Positions 46,831 to 59,670 of a stretch of DNA of 64,000 bases are shown piece after piece. Position numbers and translations under genes: made by a program. The notes under the pieces were generated by a model. It made no database searches. It had not been told where the DNA came from and saw nothing but the letters and a program-made list of their open reading frames with translations. Position 1 is the stretch's first letter; every line of letters starts with the position of its first letter. The stretch is taken from positions 1,068,010 to 1,132,009 of the forward strand of contig NC_067128.1 of the NCBI RefSeq assembly GCF_021347895.1, written 5' to 3'. The stretch comes from Acanthochromis polyacanthus. Lineage: Eukaryota > Chordata > Actinopteri > Pomacentridae.

Positions 46831-46872
46831 AGCAGACAGACAGACAGACAGGCAGACAGACAGGCAGAGAGA
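46831..46872. repeat. CAGA microsatellite
   Basis: Tandem caga units with interruptions (caggcaga, cagagaga). Spurious open frames rich in DRQT come from it. Confidence 0.9.
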
Positions 46873-47123
46873 CAGACAGCCCGCAGTTTCCATTCACAAT
46901 ATTGACAGCCCTCCTCCCTCCTCCCGGCGCCATGATGATGATCTGGGGTTTTGCCTGCAGCAGCAGCGGCAGCAGCCGGAGATGTTACATCAGAAGGAGA
47001 TGGACCACTGGAGGAGAGGACTGAAGGGCAGGAACCATGGAGGGTTGACGCTGGAAGTGGGGAAAATAGTGACGATAAAAAATAGAAAATAGCATTCTTT
47101 AATGACTGAATAAGAGTATTTTA

Positions 47124-48579
47124 TAGTAATGGGAAAAATGATCAGACCACCTTTGATTTCTTCAGTTTCTTGTTCATTTAATGCCTGGTACCACTAAAGG
47201 TCCATTTGTTTGGACAAATATAATGAAAACAACTAAAATATATCATAATAGTTTAATTTCAGAGCTGATATCAGACATTTTAATGGTTTTCTTGATAACC
47301 AGAATCCCTTCAGTTCTTCCATCAGTAGCTCTGGCATTGTTCTGCCAGAAACAGCTTTTAGGATTTCATGTTTTCTTTTCTGTCTGTTTTAGTCCCATGA
47401 TCCACCAGGAGTTAGTACTGATTCAGATCCATTGTTTCTGATGTCTCTTCATGCTCTCCACCAGCTACTTTGTTTCTGGGCTTGTGATTCTCCATTTAAC
47501 GTTTGATGATTTTCCACAGGTTTTCAGTTGGATTTAGATCTGGTGATTGAGCAGCCAAGGCATGGTTCCAATGTTCTGGTTCTCCATCCAGGCTTTAACT
47601 GGCCTTGTCTTGTTGGAAAATCCAGTCATTGGAGGCAGGAAAGAGTTTTCCAGCTGATGGAAGAAGACTGTTTTCAAGAGTAGCCCCAAACATGACCTGG
47701 TTCATTGACGCTGTTCCACACAGACTGAAACTACCCCAGATGGTCCCTGATCCACCCCCATGTTTTACTGTAGGGGCAGACAGTCTGCTTTGGAGCTTCT
47801 CCAGGCTTCCTCCTAACCTGTAAGTTGTCTGGAGTGGACAGCAGCTGAAGACTGGATTCATCCCTGAAGAGAACCGTAGCCCAATCACCAACAGTCCAAT
47901 CCTTGTGATCCCAGCAGAGAGTAACCGGCTTTCCTCTGCCTTTCCTTGATGAAGGGCTTCTTCCTGCCCTGTAGGACTTCAGACCAGCTTCAACAAGTCG
48001 CTTTCCAACTGTCCTTGTCCAAAAAGTCCCATTTCTCCTCAGTGTCCACTCATTTTTTAAGGTCTCTGGAGGTCTGAGGACTATTCTGACAGGAACAGAT
48101 GAGTGACGGTCATCTGGTGGTAGAAAGACGTTTCCTGACCAGCTAGCAGTTTGGTAGAACCATGCTGGGTTTGTTTTTCTTGGTGTAATGAACGGCTGTC
48201 TTGGAGATCTTCAGTTTTTTCTCTACCTGTCTCTCTCTCATGATGGCTGCCTTTGTGGCTTCACATAATTCTTTAGTTTTAGGCGTTATGTGAGAGCTGA
48301 CAGCTTCTGAGTTGTTCTACAGCTTGAATGTCAGCAGGAAACCACTCTAGACCTTTACATGTGCTGTGCTGCTGATGACATGAAATGACCTCTTATAGAC
48401 CCTGGAATACAATGAAGCTGAAGCATGTCAGAAAGAACATAAAGTATGATGGAGTCAGCTGCATTTGTTGTTGTGTTCATTGTATTCTTCAGGTAATGTA
48501 CATATTTAGTGGTACCAGGCATTAAAATGAACAATAAATTGAATAAAACAAGGGTGGTATAGTTATTTTTCCATGACTG
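47124..48579 (-). mobile_element. Tc1-like transposon with degraded transposase
   Basis: Long imperfect inverted termini: left agtaatgggaaaaatgat then gaccacctttgatttcttc and taatgcctggtaccact; right reads the same in reverse (agtggtaccaggcatt ... ccatgactg). A TA lies outside the left end; the right one has mutated to tg. Length 1456 bp is near the usual 1.6 kb. The transposase runs on the minus strand from about 48300 to about 47400. Confidence 0.88.
47400..48300 (-). pseudogene. Tc1 transposase pseudogene
   Basis: The longest intact piece (47891-47595) reads TVKHGGGSGTIWGSFSL and ASNDWIFQQDKAS, the Tc1 VKHGGGSVMVWG and QQDND-PKH regions. An N-terminal piece near 48280-48180 reads KISKTAVHYTKK. 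Frameshifts and stops break the frame, and the FQQDKAS site lacks the usual DNDPKH sequence. Non-functional. Confidence 0.85.
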
Positions 48580-48599
48580 TGTAAGAGTTAATAAACAGG

Positions 48600-49705
48600 G
48601 TTTGTAATGGTGAAGCTCAGCGTTTGTTTGTACTGTACAGCGGAGCTCCCATGATGCAGCGCGGGGTTACTGCTGGTGGTGTCTACCGGACGGTCTCCGC
48701 TGATTACCGTCTCTGCCTCCGAGCAAAGACGGCAAGAAGCGAGCGACCGGCGGGGGAGGCAGGCAGGCGGTGCAAAGGAGAGGACAGGGGGGGGAATTTA
48801 GGCTGTGTCCCGTATTTGGAATAAGCAGGAGCAGAACACAGCTCGTCCTCTTTGACGTGAAACCAGCTCCTCACCGCGTAACCTTCAGGAAGACGGAGGA
48901 AAAGGACGCGCATTTTGGGACGGCGAGCTCACTTTGAACTGTTTTGAGAAGAAACTATAAAACAGACATTTCGTTTCTCCGGGACGAAGAATGGGATTGA
49001 AAGAACATATCTGCCCGCAGTGAGTTGTGAAAACACGCGGGGGGTATTTTTTTTAAAACACCTATATTGCATGTCAACTCCTGCGGGGAGGGAAAAATCA
49101 GGAAAATAAGGGGCGATGAAGGAATTCTGCAGCGGGGAAAAGTAGCGTTAGCTCCCCGGCTAGCTGAGCTAACCTAGCAGGCTGCTAACTAAGCCGAGGA
49201 GGGGCGCTGGGGCTTTGTAGCATTGCAGATCTGCCTTCTATTTTTTTTTTTTTTTTTTTTGCTGCAAGAATGGAGAAATATCTACCACAGCAACCACTCA
49301 GGGAGGCCTGCTGAACTATTATTGAGCCTCAAACAAGGAGACGAGGTAGGAAACTGCTAGCTAACGTTGCGTTTTCATCCAGAACCGACCGGCCCGGGGC
49401 AGAGCCAGGGTCCGGACTTCTCCTCTTATGAGCCCTGGGGGGATCGGTGTTAAAAAATGGGGAAGTGCAGCCCGTCCTACCCACCTCCTACATACTGGAT
49501 CTGCAGAGGGAGGTCATGAATAGGTGGATTTTAACGCTAAATTAGCCCCCCTCCCAGCAGAAAGTTTGATTATTTTCAAGGTGAGAGAACTTCTAGTGTC
49601 TCCTGAGGCCCTCTGAGCTAACTACCGAGGCCGAGGAGGTGCTGTTTTGTTTTTTTCTCGTTTCTTTATTTTATCCATCATCATCATTACTAGTAAGGAG
49701 TAAAC
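48600..49705 (+). promoter_or_regulatory. cdc42bpa promoter / 5' UTR (CpG-rich)
   Basis: GC- and CpG-rich sequence before the cdc42bpa ATG, with gctagct/gttagct words, a T run at 49242-49260 and no TATA box. GAG-GTAGGA near 49343 could be a donor of a non-coding first exon and TTTTCAAG near 49578 its acceptor; this is untested. Confidence 0.5.
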
Positions 49706-49883
49706 ATGTCTGGAGAGGTGCGTTTGAAGAAGCTGGAGAAGCTGATCCTGGACGGGCCGGTCCAGTCTAACGGCCAGTGTCTGAGCGTGGAGACTCTGCT
49801 GGACATCCTGGTGTGTCTCTATGATGAGTGCAACAACTCACCCCTCAGGAGGGAGAAGAACATCCTGGAGTTTCTGGACTGGG
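49706..49883 (+). CDS. cdc42bpa: MRCK alpha (CDC42-binding protein kinase alpha), first coding exon
   Basis: 59 codons plus one base, starting [20 protein letters not shown] and ending [11 protein letters not shown], with donor G-GTGAGT. Human CDC42BPA starts MSGEVRLRQLEQFILDGPAQ and has [15 protein letters not shown]. The paralogue CDC42BPB differs here (TECSHSALRRDK), which supports the alpha form. The kinase domain begins in the next exon, outside the window; I saw no KPFT-type second exon downstream. MRCK kinases act with Cdc42 to control actomyosin. Confidence 0.95.
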
Positions 49884-50101
49884 GTGAGTGCACTCTGGTG
49901 GTTTTATTCCCTCTCCTTCTTCTCTGGTCTTTTTGGTGAGAAGATAAGCTCTGTGTAGTTTGTTTTAAATGTGGAGAAATGGGTTTTTTGTCCAATACGG
50001 TCATGTGTAGTGGTGTTAAAAGTGACATGTATAGGGTAATTATGTGTAAATGTGCAGTAGTGCTAAAGGAACATGAGCAGTAGGGATAATGAGATATGTA
50101 G

Positions 50102-50409
50102 TTAACCCTGTAAGACCCCCAAAACAAGCAAAAAATATATAGCAACCCAAATACAGAAAAAGTGAGCTAAAAATAAATAAATAAATAAAATAAATAATAA
50201 TTATTATAAAATGTATATATGTAGGAACCCAAATATAGAAAAGTGAGCTAAAAATAAATAAAAATAAATAATAATTATTATAATAATGTGTGTATATATA
50301 GGAACCCAAATATAGAAAAGCGAACTAAAAATAAATAAATAAATAATAATTATTATAAGAATGTGTATATATAGGAACCAAATATAGAAAAAATGACAAA
50401 AAATAAAGC

Positions 50410-50460
<51 letters not shown>

Positions 50461-50693
50461 GAGAAAAAAAATAAAACTCAATAATAATAATAAATAGAAA
50501 AAAAATTGGCAAAAATAAATAAATCAAGCTAAAAACATGTATATATGTAGAATTCCAAATATAGGGTTCGGGTTAGCAAAAATAAATAAATTAATAAAAC
50601 TAAATAATAATAATAAAATAAAGGAAGCTGAAAAAAAATGTATATAAATCCAAACAGAAAAAATTAGCAAAAATAATCAATAAATAAAACTGT

Positions 50694-50724
<31 letters not shown>

Positions 50725-50838
50725 ATTAGCAAAACATAAACTAAAAATGTATATATCAAATAATATAATCAAATAATAATTTTAAAATAATAAAAATAAG
50801 CTGATGTATTTTTACAACAGTGGGTTTTACAGGGTTAA
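50102..50838. mobile_element. TTAA-flanked MITE filled with AT-rich minisatellite
   Basis: TTAACCCTGTAAGACCC at 50102-50118 and its complement with one mismatch at 50822-50838. Inside are four units of about 75-80 bp (ggaacccaaatatagaaaa then gtgagctaaaaataaataaa) at about 50150-50400, then (AT)n and (AAT)n tracts. Target and terminus fit a piggyBac-type MITE. Confidence 0.8.
50413..50456. repeat. (AT)n microsatellite
   Basis: About 20 units of TA inside the TTAA-flanked MITE. Confidence 0.95.
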
Positions 50839-52102
50839 AGGGAGACCTGTATATTATGTGTAATGTAGACAGGGATATGTGTGATAGTGATGCACAGCGT
50901 GGGTCAAAAGTGCCCCATATTCTATTTAACGTGAATCACTTTTGACCCATGTTGTGCATCAAAGGGTGAAGAGAAATGTGCAATGCTATCATGTGCAATA
51001 GTGACAGCTGGAAATGTGCAATAAAATGAATATATAATAGTGTCAGAGGGGTATATGTGGTGGAATCTGATGTTGTAGTGACATAAGAAAACAATGTGCA
51101 GTCATGATAGAGGGATATGTGCAGCATAATCATGTTTAAATGTTTATTAATTGGTAGCTGTCTTGGTCCTCCAGCTTTTGTTGCTTCTTTGTTCGATTTG
51201 GTTAAATTTCTTTATTTTTGATCTGCCATTGGTACTCCAGGTGATGCTCCAATCTGTCGCATTTACGTGGAAATGATCGTTAATAGGACTGTCCCGTTTG
51301 AACCATAGTGCTGCTGGTGGTGCAGTGGTCCTCCTTCCACATCACATTCCTTTTATAGTAGTAGCAGGGCTCTCTGCTCACTCTAACCCTCCCTGAAACT
51401 CAAAGCACGGCCGCTTTATTCTAATTAAACGTTTTATATGTTTTGGAAAAGCACAATACACGGCAGCTAGAGTTTGGAGGACGTTAGGCAGAGGACACGG
51501 TTTATTACCAAAAACAGATATCCTGTAAACGCCGACAATAGGAAGGAGGAGTAACTGGAGACACGGGAGGACATCTGAAGCACTCAGAGTTTGATATGAA
51601 TCCAGGAAAGATCTAATAAAGATGTCCTCTCCTCCAGGCCACCGTTTATTCATACTAACATGTGCTCTTACATAAAGTGGATTCCTTCCTGTCAGTGCGG
51701 CTCGGTTTAGTTTACACGGCTCGTTTGCATGCAGGTTTGTTGTCTTTGGAAGGGCGTGTAGCTGAGAGCTTTGTGCTAATCTTCCTATATTCAGTTTTAA
51801 GTTAAGTTACGTGGACGTCTTTAAGTCATTGGTGTTTATCTACAGAACCATTCTGGTTCTGTTCCTTCCTATTTGTCTGTAACAAGGAAACATTTCAGTC
51901 ATAATCTCTGATATATGGATAAATCTGGAGTCTGTCGTCCCCAGATCTGGACTGGGACAGACAGCCTTTAGGTTTTCTGCAGCTCATGCTTGGAATAAAT
52001 TACAATCTGAGCTTCAACTTAAATGAGTTTAAAGTTGAGTTTAAAGTCTAGCTGGTCTGTGTGCAAGTTTTAATGATAATTTTATCTGTTAGTGACTGTT
52101 TT

Positions 52103-52371
<269 letters not shown>

Positions 52372-52571
52372 TGTGATTATGCTCTGTCCTCTTGTAAAAC
52401 AGATCTCTGATCTCGGCGGAACTAACCGGGTTGAATAAATATTAAGTAGACATTGTACAAAAATCTAAAATAAGTAGCAGCGTTTTTCTTGCCATTGCTG
52501 CACAGAAATCAGTTGAGAAGAGCAGTTTTAGGTTAGGACTTTGCAACTTTGAAAAACAACACACAGGAGGA

Positions 52572-52572
<1 letters not shown>

Positions 52573-52642
<70 letters not shown>

Positions 52643-52654
52643 ACACACACACAC
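52573..52654. repeat. (CA)n microsatellite
   Basis: About 40 CA units with one CC interruption near 52641. A GT stretch follows at about 52661-52675, so the tract could form a hairpin. Confidence 0.95.
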
Positions 52655-53642
52655 TCCTTCTGTGTGTGTGTGTGTCACATCGGGGTTTGGTTTGTGCATG
52701 AAGCAGGAATGTGAACAACTCACCTTTTTATCTGGCGCTGAGGCCCAGCTCGCTGCCGGAGCACGCCTGGCTCGTCTGTTTAAAGCCCTGAAAGAGTGGC
52801 AGCAGCAGAGCGGGAGGCAGTTTGTTGCCCTCACAGGCAGAACGTGCTTCTAGACAAATAAATAATGCACAGGGCAACAGGACAGGAAGATACGATGGGA
52901 GGAACGTGCTGCTATGCTGGCATCTTTTTGTCTGACTGCGTTTAAACAGGCAGTGTGGAAAACAGACCGAATGGTGGTTAAATCAGTCAAACGGTGGTAA
53001 AATCTGGCTGTTAGTTTGGTCTAACCCACCAGCCACCATCTGGACAACCTATTCTGCAGGATAAATGGAGCTGTGCTGGCTGGAAGTGGCTGGGTTTGGT
53101 ATAAAGAGGTGCTTTCGTGCATGTGTTAAATCCTTTAGGACACCATCCTCGCCTCTTTCTCAGCTGATGTGCAGCCTTTAACTGGCCTGCTGCCATCCCA
53201 GTGTGCTGCCCTGGCCTTTAGAGGAGGCCAAGCGGTGACTTCATCCCGACATTTCCCTGTTGACACTAGAAACTCTTTCCCTGAGTCTCACCAGACACAA
53301 CACACGACGTGCACATGTGTCCAGGCTGTCATAAGCGTGTAGCGTGTTGCTGCTTGTCATCATGTTTTTAGCTGCAGAGTGATCAGGATCGTTCAGACTT
53401 ATCAGTTAACATCAATGCATTTAACTGACCTGCAGAGTTTGCTTAAACTGAGGGAACTGATTATCCTTACCGGGATTCCCTGATGAACGGAGTCCTTGGA
53501 GAGATCTGTGCTCTCTAAAGGACTGCTGTGCTGTGTTTTTATTTAACAGCATGACGCAGCAGAGCACGTGACCCGTCATGACATGGCAAAGAGAGTTAAA
53601 CTGAAACAGTGTAAGGACGTCATTCTGCACGACTCCGATGCT

Positions 53643-54020
53643 TAGCAGCATTTACTGTTTTATGAGAAAGAAAGAATATATCGGAGTTTAATCGGCAAAA
53701 CTCCGGCTGATAAGGATTGTTTTGAAAAGAGCTATAATTGACCGATTTGATCGAGCAGCCAATAAATCCGTCAGGCGCCAGTCGTTATAAACGTACCTGT
53801 TGGCTCCGCCCACTCCTGCAACGTTTCCTGGCTGTAGCTCCTCCTGTACGTCACTCATTAGACAGCGGTGAGGACTGATGGAGTCAGAGCTCCATGTTTT
53901 GGACAAATGGGGCAAGAACATCTTTTAACAGCATTTACTGTTTTATAAGAAAGTAGGAATATATCAGCAAAACTCCGGCTGATGACAATTATTTAAAAAA
54001 AAAAGGGTTATAATCGATCT
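53643..54020. repeat. local direct duplication (two copies of about 100 bp)
   Basis: 53643-53745 and 53927-54020 share gcagcatttactgtttta, gaatatatc, gcaaaactccggctgat and the final tataat(t/c)ga word in the same order. The second copy has a short deletion and a poly-A insertion. Confidence 0.8.
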
Positions 54021-55884
54021 TACTACAAAATGACAAAGTGACTCTGCAAACAATAACGTCATTGATTGACTGTATGAACCTCCCTTTGCTCTGCAGCCTC
54101 AAGTTTAATTTAATAGAACTCTGCAAACTTTTGTCCGTTGAGACACCACGTACATTAATTCAGTAAAGTCAGGTTTCCTCTGTAATTAACAGCTGGGGAA
54201 CTCCAGACAGATGTTCTCGATGCTTCACCACATGGACTTTAAGGTGGAGAGCAGGAGGAGTTATGGTTTGGGTCTACAGGGACGTTTTAGGATGCAGGAG
54301 GAGTTATGGTCTACTGGGATGTTTCTGGATGCAGGAGTTCATGCTGCTTTCCAGCAATGGATGCTTTATGGGTGTGCTGTCCTTCCCTGAAACTAGAAAC
54401 CAGTCGAGGCTTCCTCCTCCTGATTGACCGATGCTCCTCTGGTGGGCCGTCTGCTCTGGGACTTCAAACCAAACTGACATGGCAGCTTTCTCTTGTGTAG
54501 TGAAAATAGTTTAGAATTTTTCAAGATGAAAATCTACCATGCATTTGCTGAATCTGTCTTCATCTCATCTTAAAATCGGCCAGTTTAGAAGTTTTTCCAG
54601 AGTCCCCAGAGGTCGTACGTCTGCGAGGACGGTTCTGATTCTCCTAAATTAGCTTTGACTTCGTCTTTATTCAGAGGAGGAGTGGCAGACATATGCACGG
54701 TTGTTCCTGTTATTTCTTGATATAAAATGTTGAAAAATGCCCGTCATAAATCTAAGCATGCCAGTGTAACATCTGGAGAGTTTCAGCCAAACATTTTTAT
54801 TATTCAGTTAAAAGCTGAACAATGTGGGGGTTTGTTTTTGCCATTTTCGTCTTCTCGAACCTACAGAGACGTCCAGTTGAACAATCCTGCTGTTTCTCTA
54901 CACAGCTTCCAGTTTTCTTTCCTCTAATATTTTATCATTTATCATCAATGCTAATAAAAATATGCTGCATTTCTGACAATGCCATGTGGGGGAATGAGCA
55001 GCCTTGGAGGAGGACTAGTGAAGCTTCGTTAGTGGTCGTTATTCCACCGACTGTTACATAAGCGGTAGCAAACAGCTTGGTGAATATTTCTTTTAAAGAG
55101 GATAGAATGACGAGCTGCGGTGTGGTGTTAGCGCTGTGATCATGCACATCCACCCGTCAGCAGACCACACCTTATATAGCAGAATTGAGGTCAAGTCTTG
55201 TCTTGTCCTCAGAAGTTTTTGGAACTTCACCACTCCCATGTTTTCTTTTTTTTCTTGGTAGAACACGCAGCCAGAGGGTCAAAGGAAACGGCACACCTGT
55301 CGCACATGCAGCGCGTTTTCTGCAGAATTTGGACTTTTATTAGGTGAATGTTAATTGCAGTAGTAATATGGTTCCGTGGGAGTGATTGCAGCAGAAACAG
55401 ATTGATCATAAGCTCTAAACCCAGTTTAGTCGTGCATACAGACAGAATGGTTGAAGATGGGCCCCTTGAAACCTTAGAGCTCTGCAGCTCGTCAGTGATA
55501 TGGCTTTGTCAGCCGCTCAGAGGCTCAACCTTTCTGCTGCAGCCGTGTTCCCTTTCTTCCTGACAATGTACATGAGCTGCAGAAGAAGACAAACATTTGT
55601 ATTGGGTTTGCTTTTCTTCTTGTTTGGTGACCTCATTTCAGCTGAAATGGAGAGCCCTACATGACCTGCAGCCACGGGGAAACGAACACGGGAAAGTACG
55701 CTGAATCCCGACTCCTCACGTTTACCGCAGAGTTCACCGTGTTTCAGTCGCTCAGGCCTCCACTTGTAGTTTTTCTGGTGAAATTTAATCTGAACCTGCC
55801 AATTATCCTCCACGATCTGTGTTTTCAGCAAATTAAATTAAAGAAATTCAAATGTTTTTACTGCTTTTTCCCAAAGAACAAGCA

Positions 55885-56719
55885 CAGAGAAGTCAAATTC
55901 ATTCTAGTCCAGGTTCCACATCCAGTCCAGTCTGATCTCCAGTAAAACCACAGCATTATGTCCTATAAATAACCACATGAATGAAGAAAAACAAAAAAAG
56001 GCAAAATATTCACAGAACGCGACACAAAACAACAGAAGTGAGAAACAAAATGACAAAAATGACACAAACGACGCAAAACAAAGAAGAGAAAAAAATGTGA
56101 CAAAAGTTAGTGACAAAAGCGTGAAACAAAATGAACAAAACAATACACAAAACAGTGAATAAAGTAAAACACAATTACGAAAATACGACGAAAAACACAA
56201 GCGAGACAAAAAAGAAACGCAAAACAACAAAATGAGACAAACGACAAAAGTTAAATCAAAAAGCAAGACAACAAAACCAAAAGAAGCCAAAAATGACAAC
56301 AAAACAAGACACCAAGTGGAAAAAAGGGGCAAACAACACAAGCGACACAAAAAACCCCACAAAACGCCAACAACGGTACACAAAACAACGAATAAAGCAA
56401 ACACAATTACAAAAATAAGACAAAAAAGAAACACAAAACAGCAAAAACATGAAACGGAAAAAGAAAAGTCAGCCAGAAAAACAGCAAAAGCAACAGAAAA
56501 TAGTAAAAAATGAGACACAAAACGACAAAAGAACAATCTAGTATTTTTACTTTACGATCCAAACAACTTGTCATGGTCTGGAAATGATTTTAAATGTATA
56601 GTTTTACTAATTTACAATCTGCAGTTAATGTCTTCTCTGTAATTTTTACACTCTGAGGGCCGGATTGGACCCTCTGGAGGACCACTTTTGGACCACGGGC
56701 CTCATGTTGGACACCAGTG
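55885..56719 (+). mobile_element. hAT-like element with gacaaaa array, copy D
   Basis: Starts cagagaagtcaaattcattc and follows the family start (ccaggttccacatccagtcc). Array about 550 bp (55985-56535). The 3' part is ggccggattggaccctctgg to a decayed ggacaccagtg. No target duplication is visible. Confidence 0.75.
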
Positions 56720-57884
56720 ATGAATTAATCTCAGTATAATTCCTGTAGTTTCACATCGATCCGTGCCTCATGCTGGTTTGTGTTTCTGCGATGTTTGAGC
56801 CTTTGCTGCCTGCTTGTTGCTTCATTCCCTGGTTTAGAGAATCACCAGGCCGGGGGTGAGAACGGGCGGCCATGCCAGGCCACAGTTAGCAAACATGGGG
56901 GAGGAAGGCTGACCTTTCCTCAGCTCAGACTGGACGTTAGCGACCAGCTGTTGGGCTGCAGCTGATGTCTCCACCCTGCGAGGCTTTCACTGGCAGCGTG
57001 CCTCACACACTGCTCACGCTCGTTATTGTGGTTATCTCAGCGTGCACGGCCTGGAGGTGCTCCCTGTTATTCCCCTTATTGAACACCAGTAGAGCCGCCA
57101 CTGGAGGAAAAAAATCACACTTGTGATGCTTCCAAAAAGGAATTCTTGTGTCACGTGGTTTTAAATTGTGTTTTGGAAGCCGATCCACCCCATGAGTAAC
57201 GCTTTAAACCTCTGCCTTCGTATCACCACTTTAACCCTCTGAGCTTTTGTTTTTGAAAGTTCATTTTGAGCTTTTCAACATAAAAAGAAAACAACAACAA
57301 AAGACAATGGAGAAGTTGCTTCAAAAGGAGTCAAAGCTGATCTAATCACACCCCTTCTCCTTACACAATGATTGGACATCTATTCATTCTGCTTCTTCAA
57401 AATACTACCATTTATAAACAATAATAACAACAACAATAATAATTGTGTACATGATTTATAATGAATATACAGAAATATGTCTGTTTACATTCATACAGAA
57501 AGACCTAACGACAGCAAAAAGAGAAAAAAACAACTACTAATAAATAATTAAAGAAAACAAATAATTAAAGAAATCAATAGTTATTAACAGTAAGCTCTAA
57601 ACAGCTTCTTGGCGTTGGTTTGTTTGTTGTTTTCATTGTAGATTAAAATCCTGCCCCTCAGTGGAAACGGCACAGAGGAACTAAAAAATAGATTTTATTG
57701 GCATATATCATAAAAACACACAGAAGAGTCAAATGTCTTCATTTTTCTTTATTATTTATCTTACAAAATGTAAATAATGGAATCATGCACAGCAGCTTTT
57801 AAAGTGAGTCCAAATGCGACCGTTACAGGACGTCCTTCGTTTACATTTCAGTTCTGACTTACAGCAAAAATCTGACGTATTTCA

Positions 57885-58216
57885 CTGGATTTTGGTTGAT
57901 TTTTTTTTTCTGAATGTTCCTAAAGAAAATATCAGAAGTTTTACTGATATATATGTAATCACTTTAGATATTTTCAGGATTTTTTTCTGGAAGATTTTTA
58001 CTAATTTTTGAAAATATTTACAAGAATTTTCTTGCCAAATTTGGGGATTTCTTTTCTAAAACTTTTAAGGGAAACTTTTAAGGAATTATTGGAATTTTCT
58101 TCCTGAAGGTTTTGCAAATTTTCAGATATTTGTTTTTTTTTTTTTTTTTTGCTGAATTGCTGAACAAGGAAACAATATTTTTTGGTGGCCATAAATGAAG
58201 ACAGCAGGAGGGTTAA
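57885..58216 (-). mobile_element. piggyBac-type MITE, copy 5 (half element)
   Basis: Starts in the central palindrome (ttcactggattttggttgat) and ends gacagcaggaggg then TTAA at 58213-58216. The other half is missing. Contains a T run at about 58131-58150. Confidence 0.75.
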
Positions 58217-59158
58217 GGTCCTTCATGTCGATCCTGAGTCGACTGGCCTCCATCAGGACATCCTTTTTACTTCTCCGACTGTTCTGCCGTTTCCTTTCGG
58301 GCCGTCCGGTGATGACGCCGGGCATCGAGAGCAGGAAGGAACCAGAAGGACTCGGTGAGATAGTCTGGACCCGGCGGGTGCATGATGTCATACCAGGAAG
58401 TGGGACAGCTGTATGGCATTGTGTCATTGTGTGCTCCGAGGCTCGCTCTCGTCCAGCATCTCGGTGCTGTTGGGAAGGCACAAGGCCACGCTGTTTACTT
58501 CCTCTGCCGGTGGATTCCCTTTTCACAGCAGCACAAACAGCAGCAGATGCCTGTTTGCTCGCCTGAACACTCGTACGCTCATTTTTTCACACACAGCTTT
58601 TTCTATTGTCCTGAGAGAACTCACAAACAAGCAGACATAGCAGAGGGGCCCATGGATGCTCCCCTCTCCTGGTGTCCGATACTTCACAGCAGAGTTTAGA
58701 GTCCCTCAGGGGGACGTCCAGCAGCCACTCACACTTTATTAGCTCCTTTTTTCTCCGCTACAATTCATTTACTCTTAGCCTAAATTAACCCTGCAGCATT
58801 TCAAACAGACCTGGAAGAAGAGGAAAGAGATGAGATCGTTATGAGCTCCTGAAACACGGGGAACCTTTAGAGCGAACACTTCGGATCAGATCAATACCTC
58901 TCAGAATAAATGACAAGACAGCAGCTGGTCAGCACAGAAACTGAAATGGGAGGAAACAGATGAAAGATTTAACACTTCCACATGGATTTTTTAAAATGGA
59001 AAGCTCTCCATCCAGCTGTTCAGAAATAACACATCTAGAAACTGTGGGCTGCTGCTAAGCTAAACATGGATTGTCAATAGCTTTGTTTTTTTTGTTTTTG
59101 GCAGAACCTCAGTCGTGCAAACAGTTTATTTTGGTCGAAATGTTAAACAAGACATGTA

Positions 59159-59670
59159 CAGGAGGTCCTCGGTTTACGTCCTCGACCTACAGCTTTTTAA
59201 TGTCAGAACTGGTTACATGGAACTAGTTGATGAGCAGAGCGGATGAATACGTCGTCACACGGCGCGATCAGACGGCTTTGTCTCCATTCTCTGGTTGTAC
59301 TCCACCTTGGATTGTGCTACATTCACTAACTTTTTACCTTCATTATGGCTCCCAGCGTAAGTCAGACTCTTCTGATGCTTGGAAGAAAAGGAAAGTGTCT
59401 CCATGGAAGTGAGATTAGACAGAATAAAACGCTGGGAACAGAAACACCGACCAACATGGGTCAGGATGTAAAAACAGGTCAACATGTTCTGTTATCTTCT
59501 AGTAAAATGATTCATACATGCATGAAAGTTGTTGGTATTCATGACTTTATGAAGAACTGATGGATATCGTGATGCATGGAACGGCTTTGGTTACATTTCC
59601 GACTTACAGCGAAAATCGACTTGCGTAGATCTGTAGGAACAGAACTCTAACCTCAGTTGAGGACCTCCTG
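59159..59670. mobile_element. TA-flanked MITE with CAGGAGGTCCTC termini
   Basis: Starts caggaggtcctc at 59159 and ends gaggacctcctg at 59670, exact 12-bp inverted repeats, with TA on each side (59157-59158 and 59671-59672). TA targets suit Tc1/mariner-class enzymes. Related fragments (cgtgatgcatggaacggctt) recur at about 60089-60170 and partly at 57820-57880. Confidence 0.75.

Larger units (their letters stand above)
40950..48600. other. lefty-cdc42bpa intergenic region (5' to 5')
   Basis: 7.6 kb between divergent genes. It contains a motif-rich block at 43280-43620, a truncated TTAA MITE (44851-45165), a SINE (45828-46189), a (CAGA)n tract (46831-46872) and a Tc1 element (47124-48579). A cagaatctctttattgc-type repeat tail occurs at about 42784-42810. 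Remaining sequence shows nothing recognisable. Confidence 0.55.

Noticed and set aside
50150..50400. Regularly spaced repeat units resembling a CRISPR array
   Set aside because: Units are AT-rich minisatellite copies in a vertebrate intron without unique spacers or cas genes.
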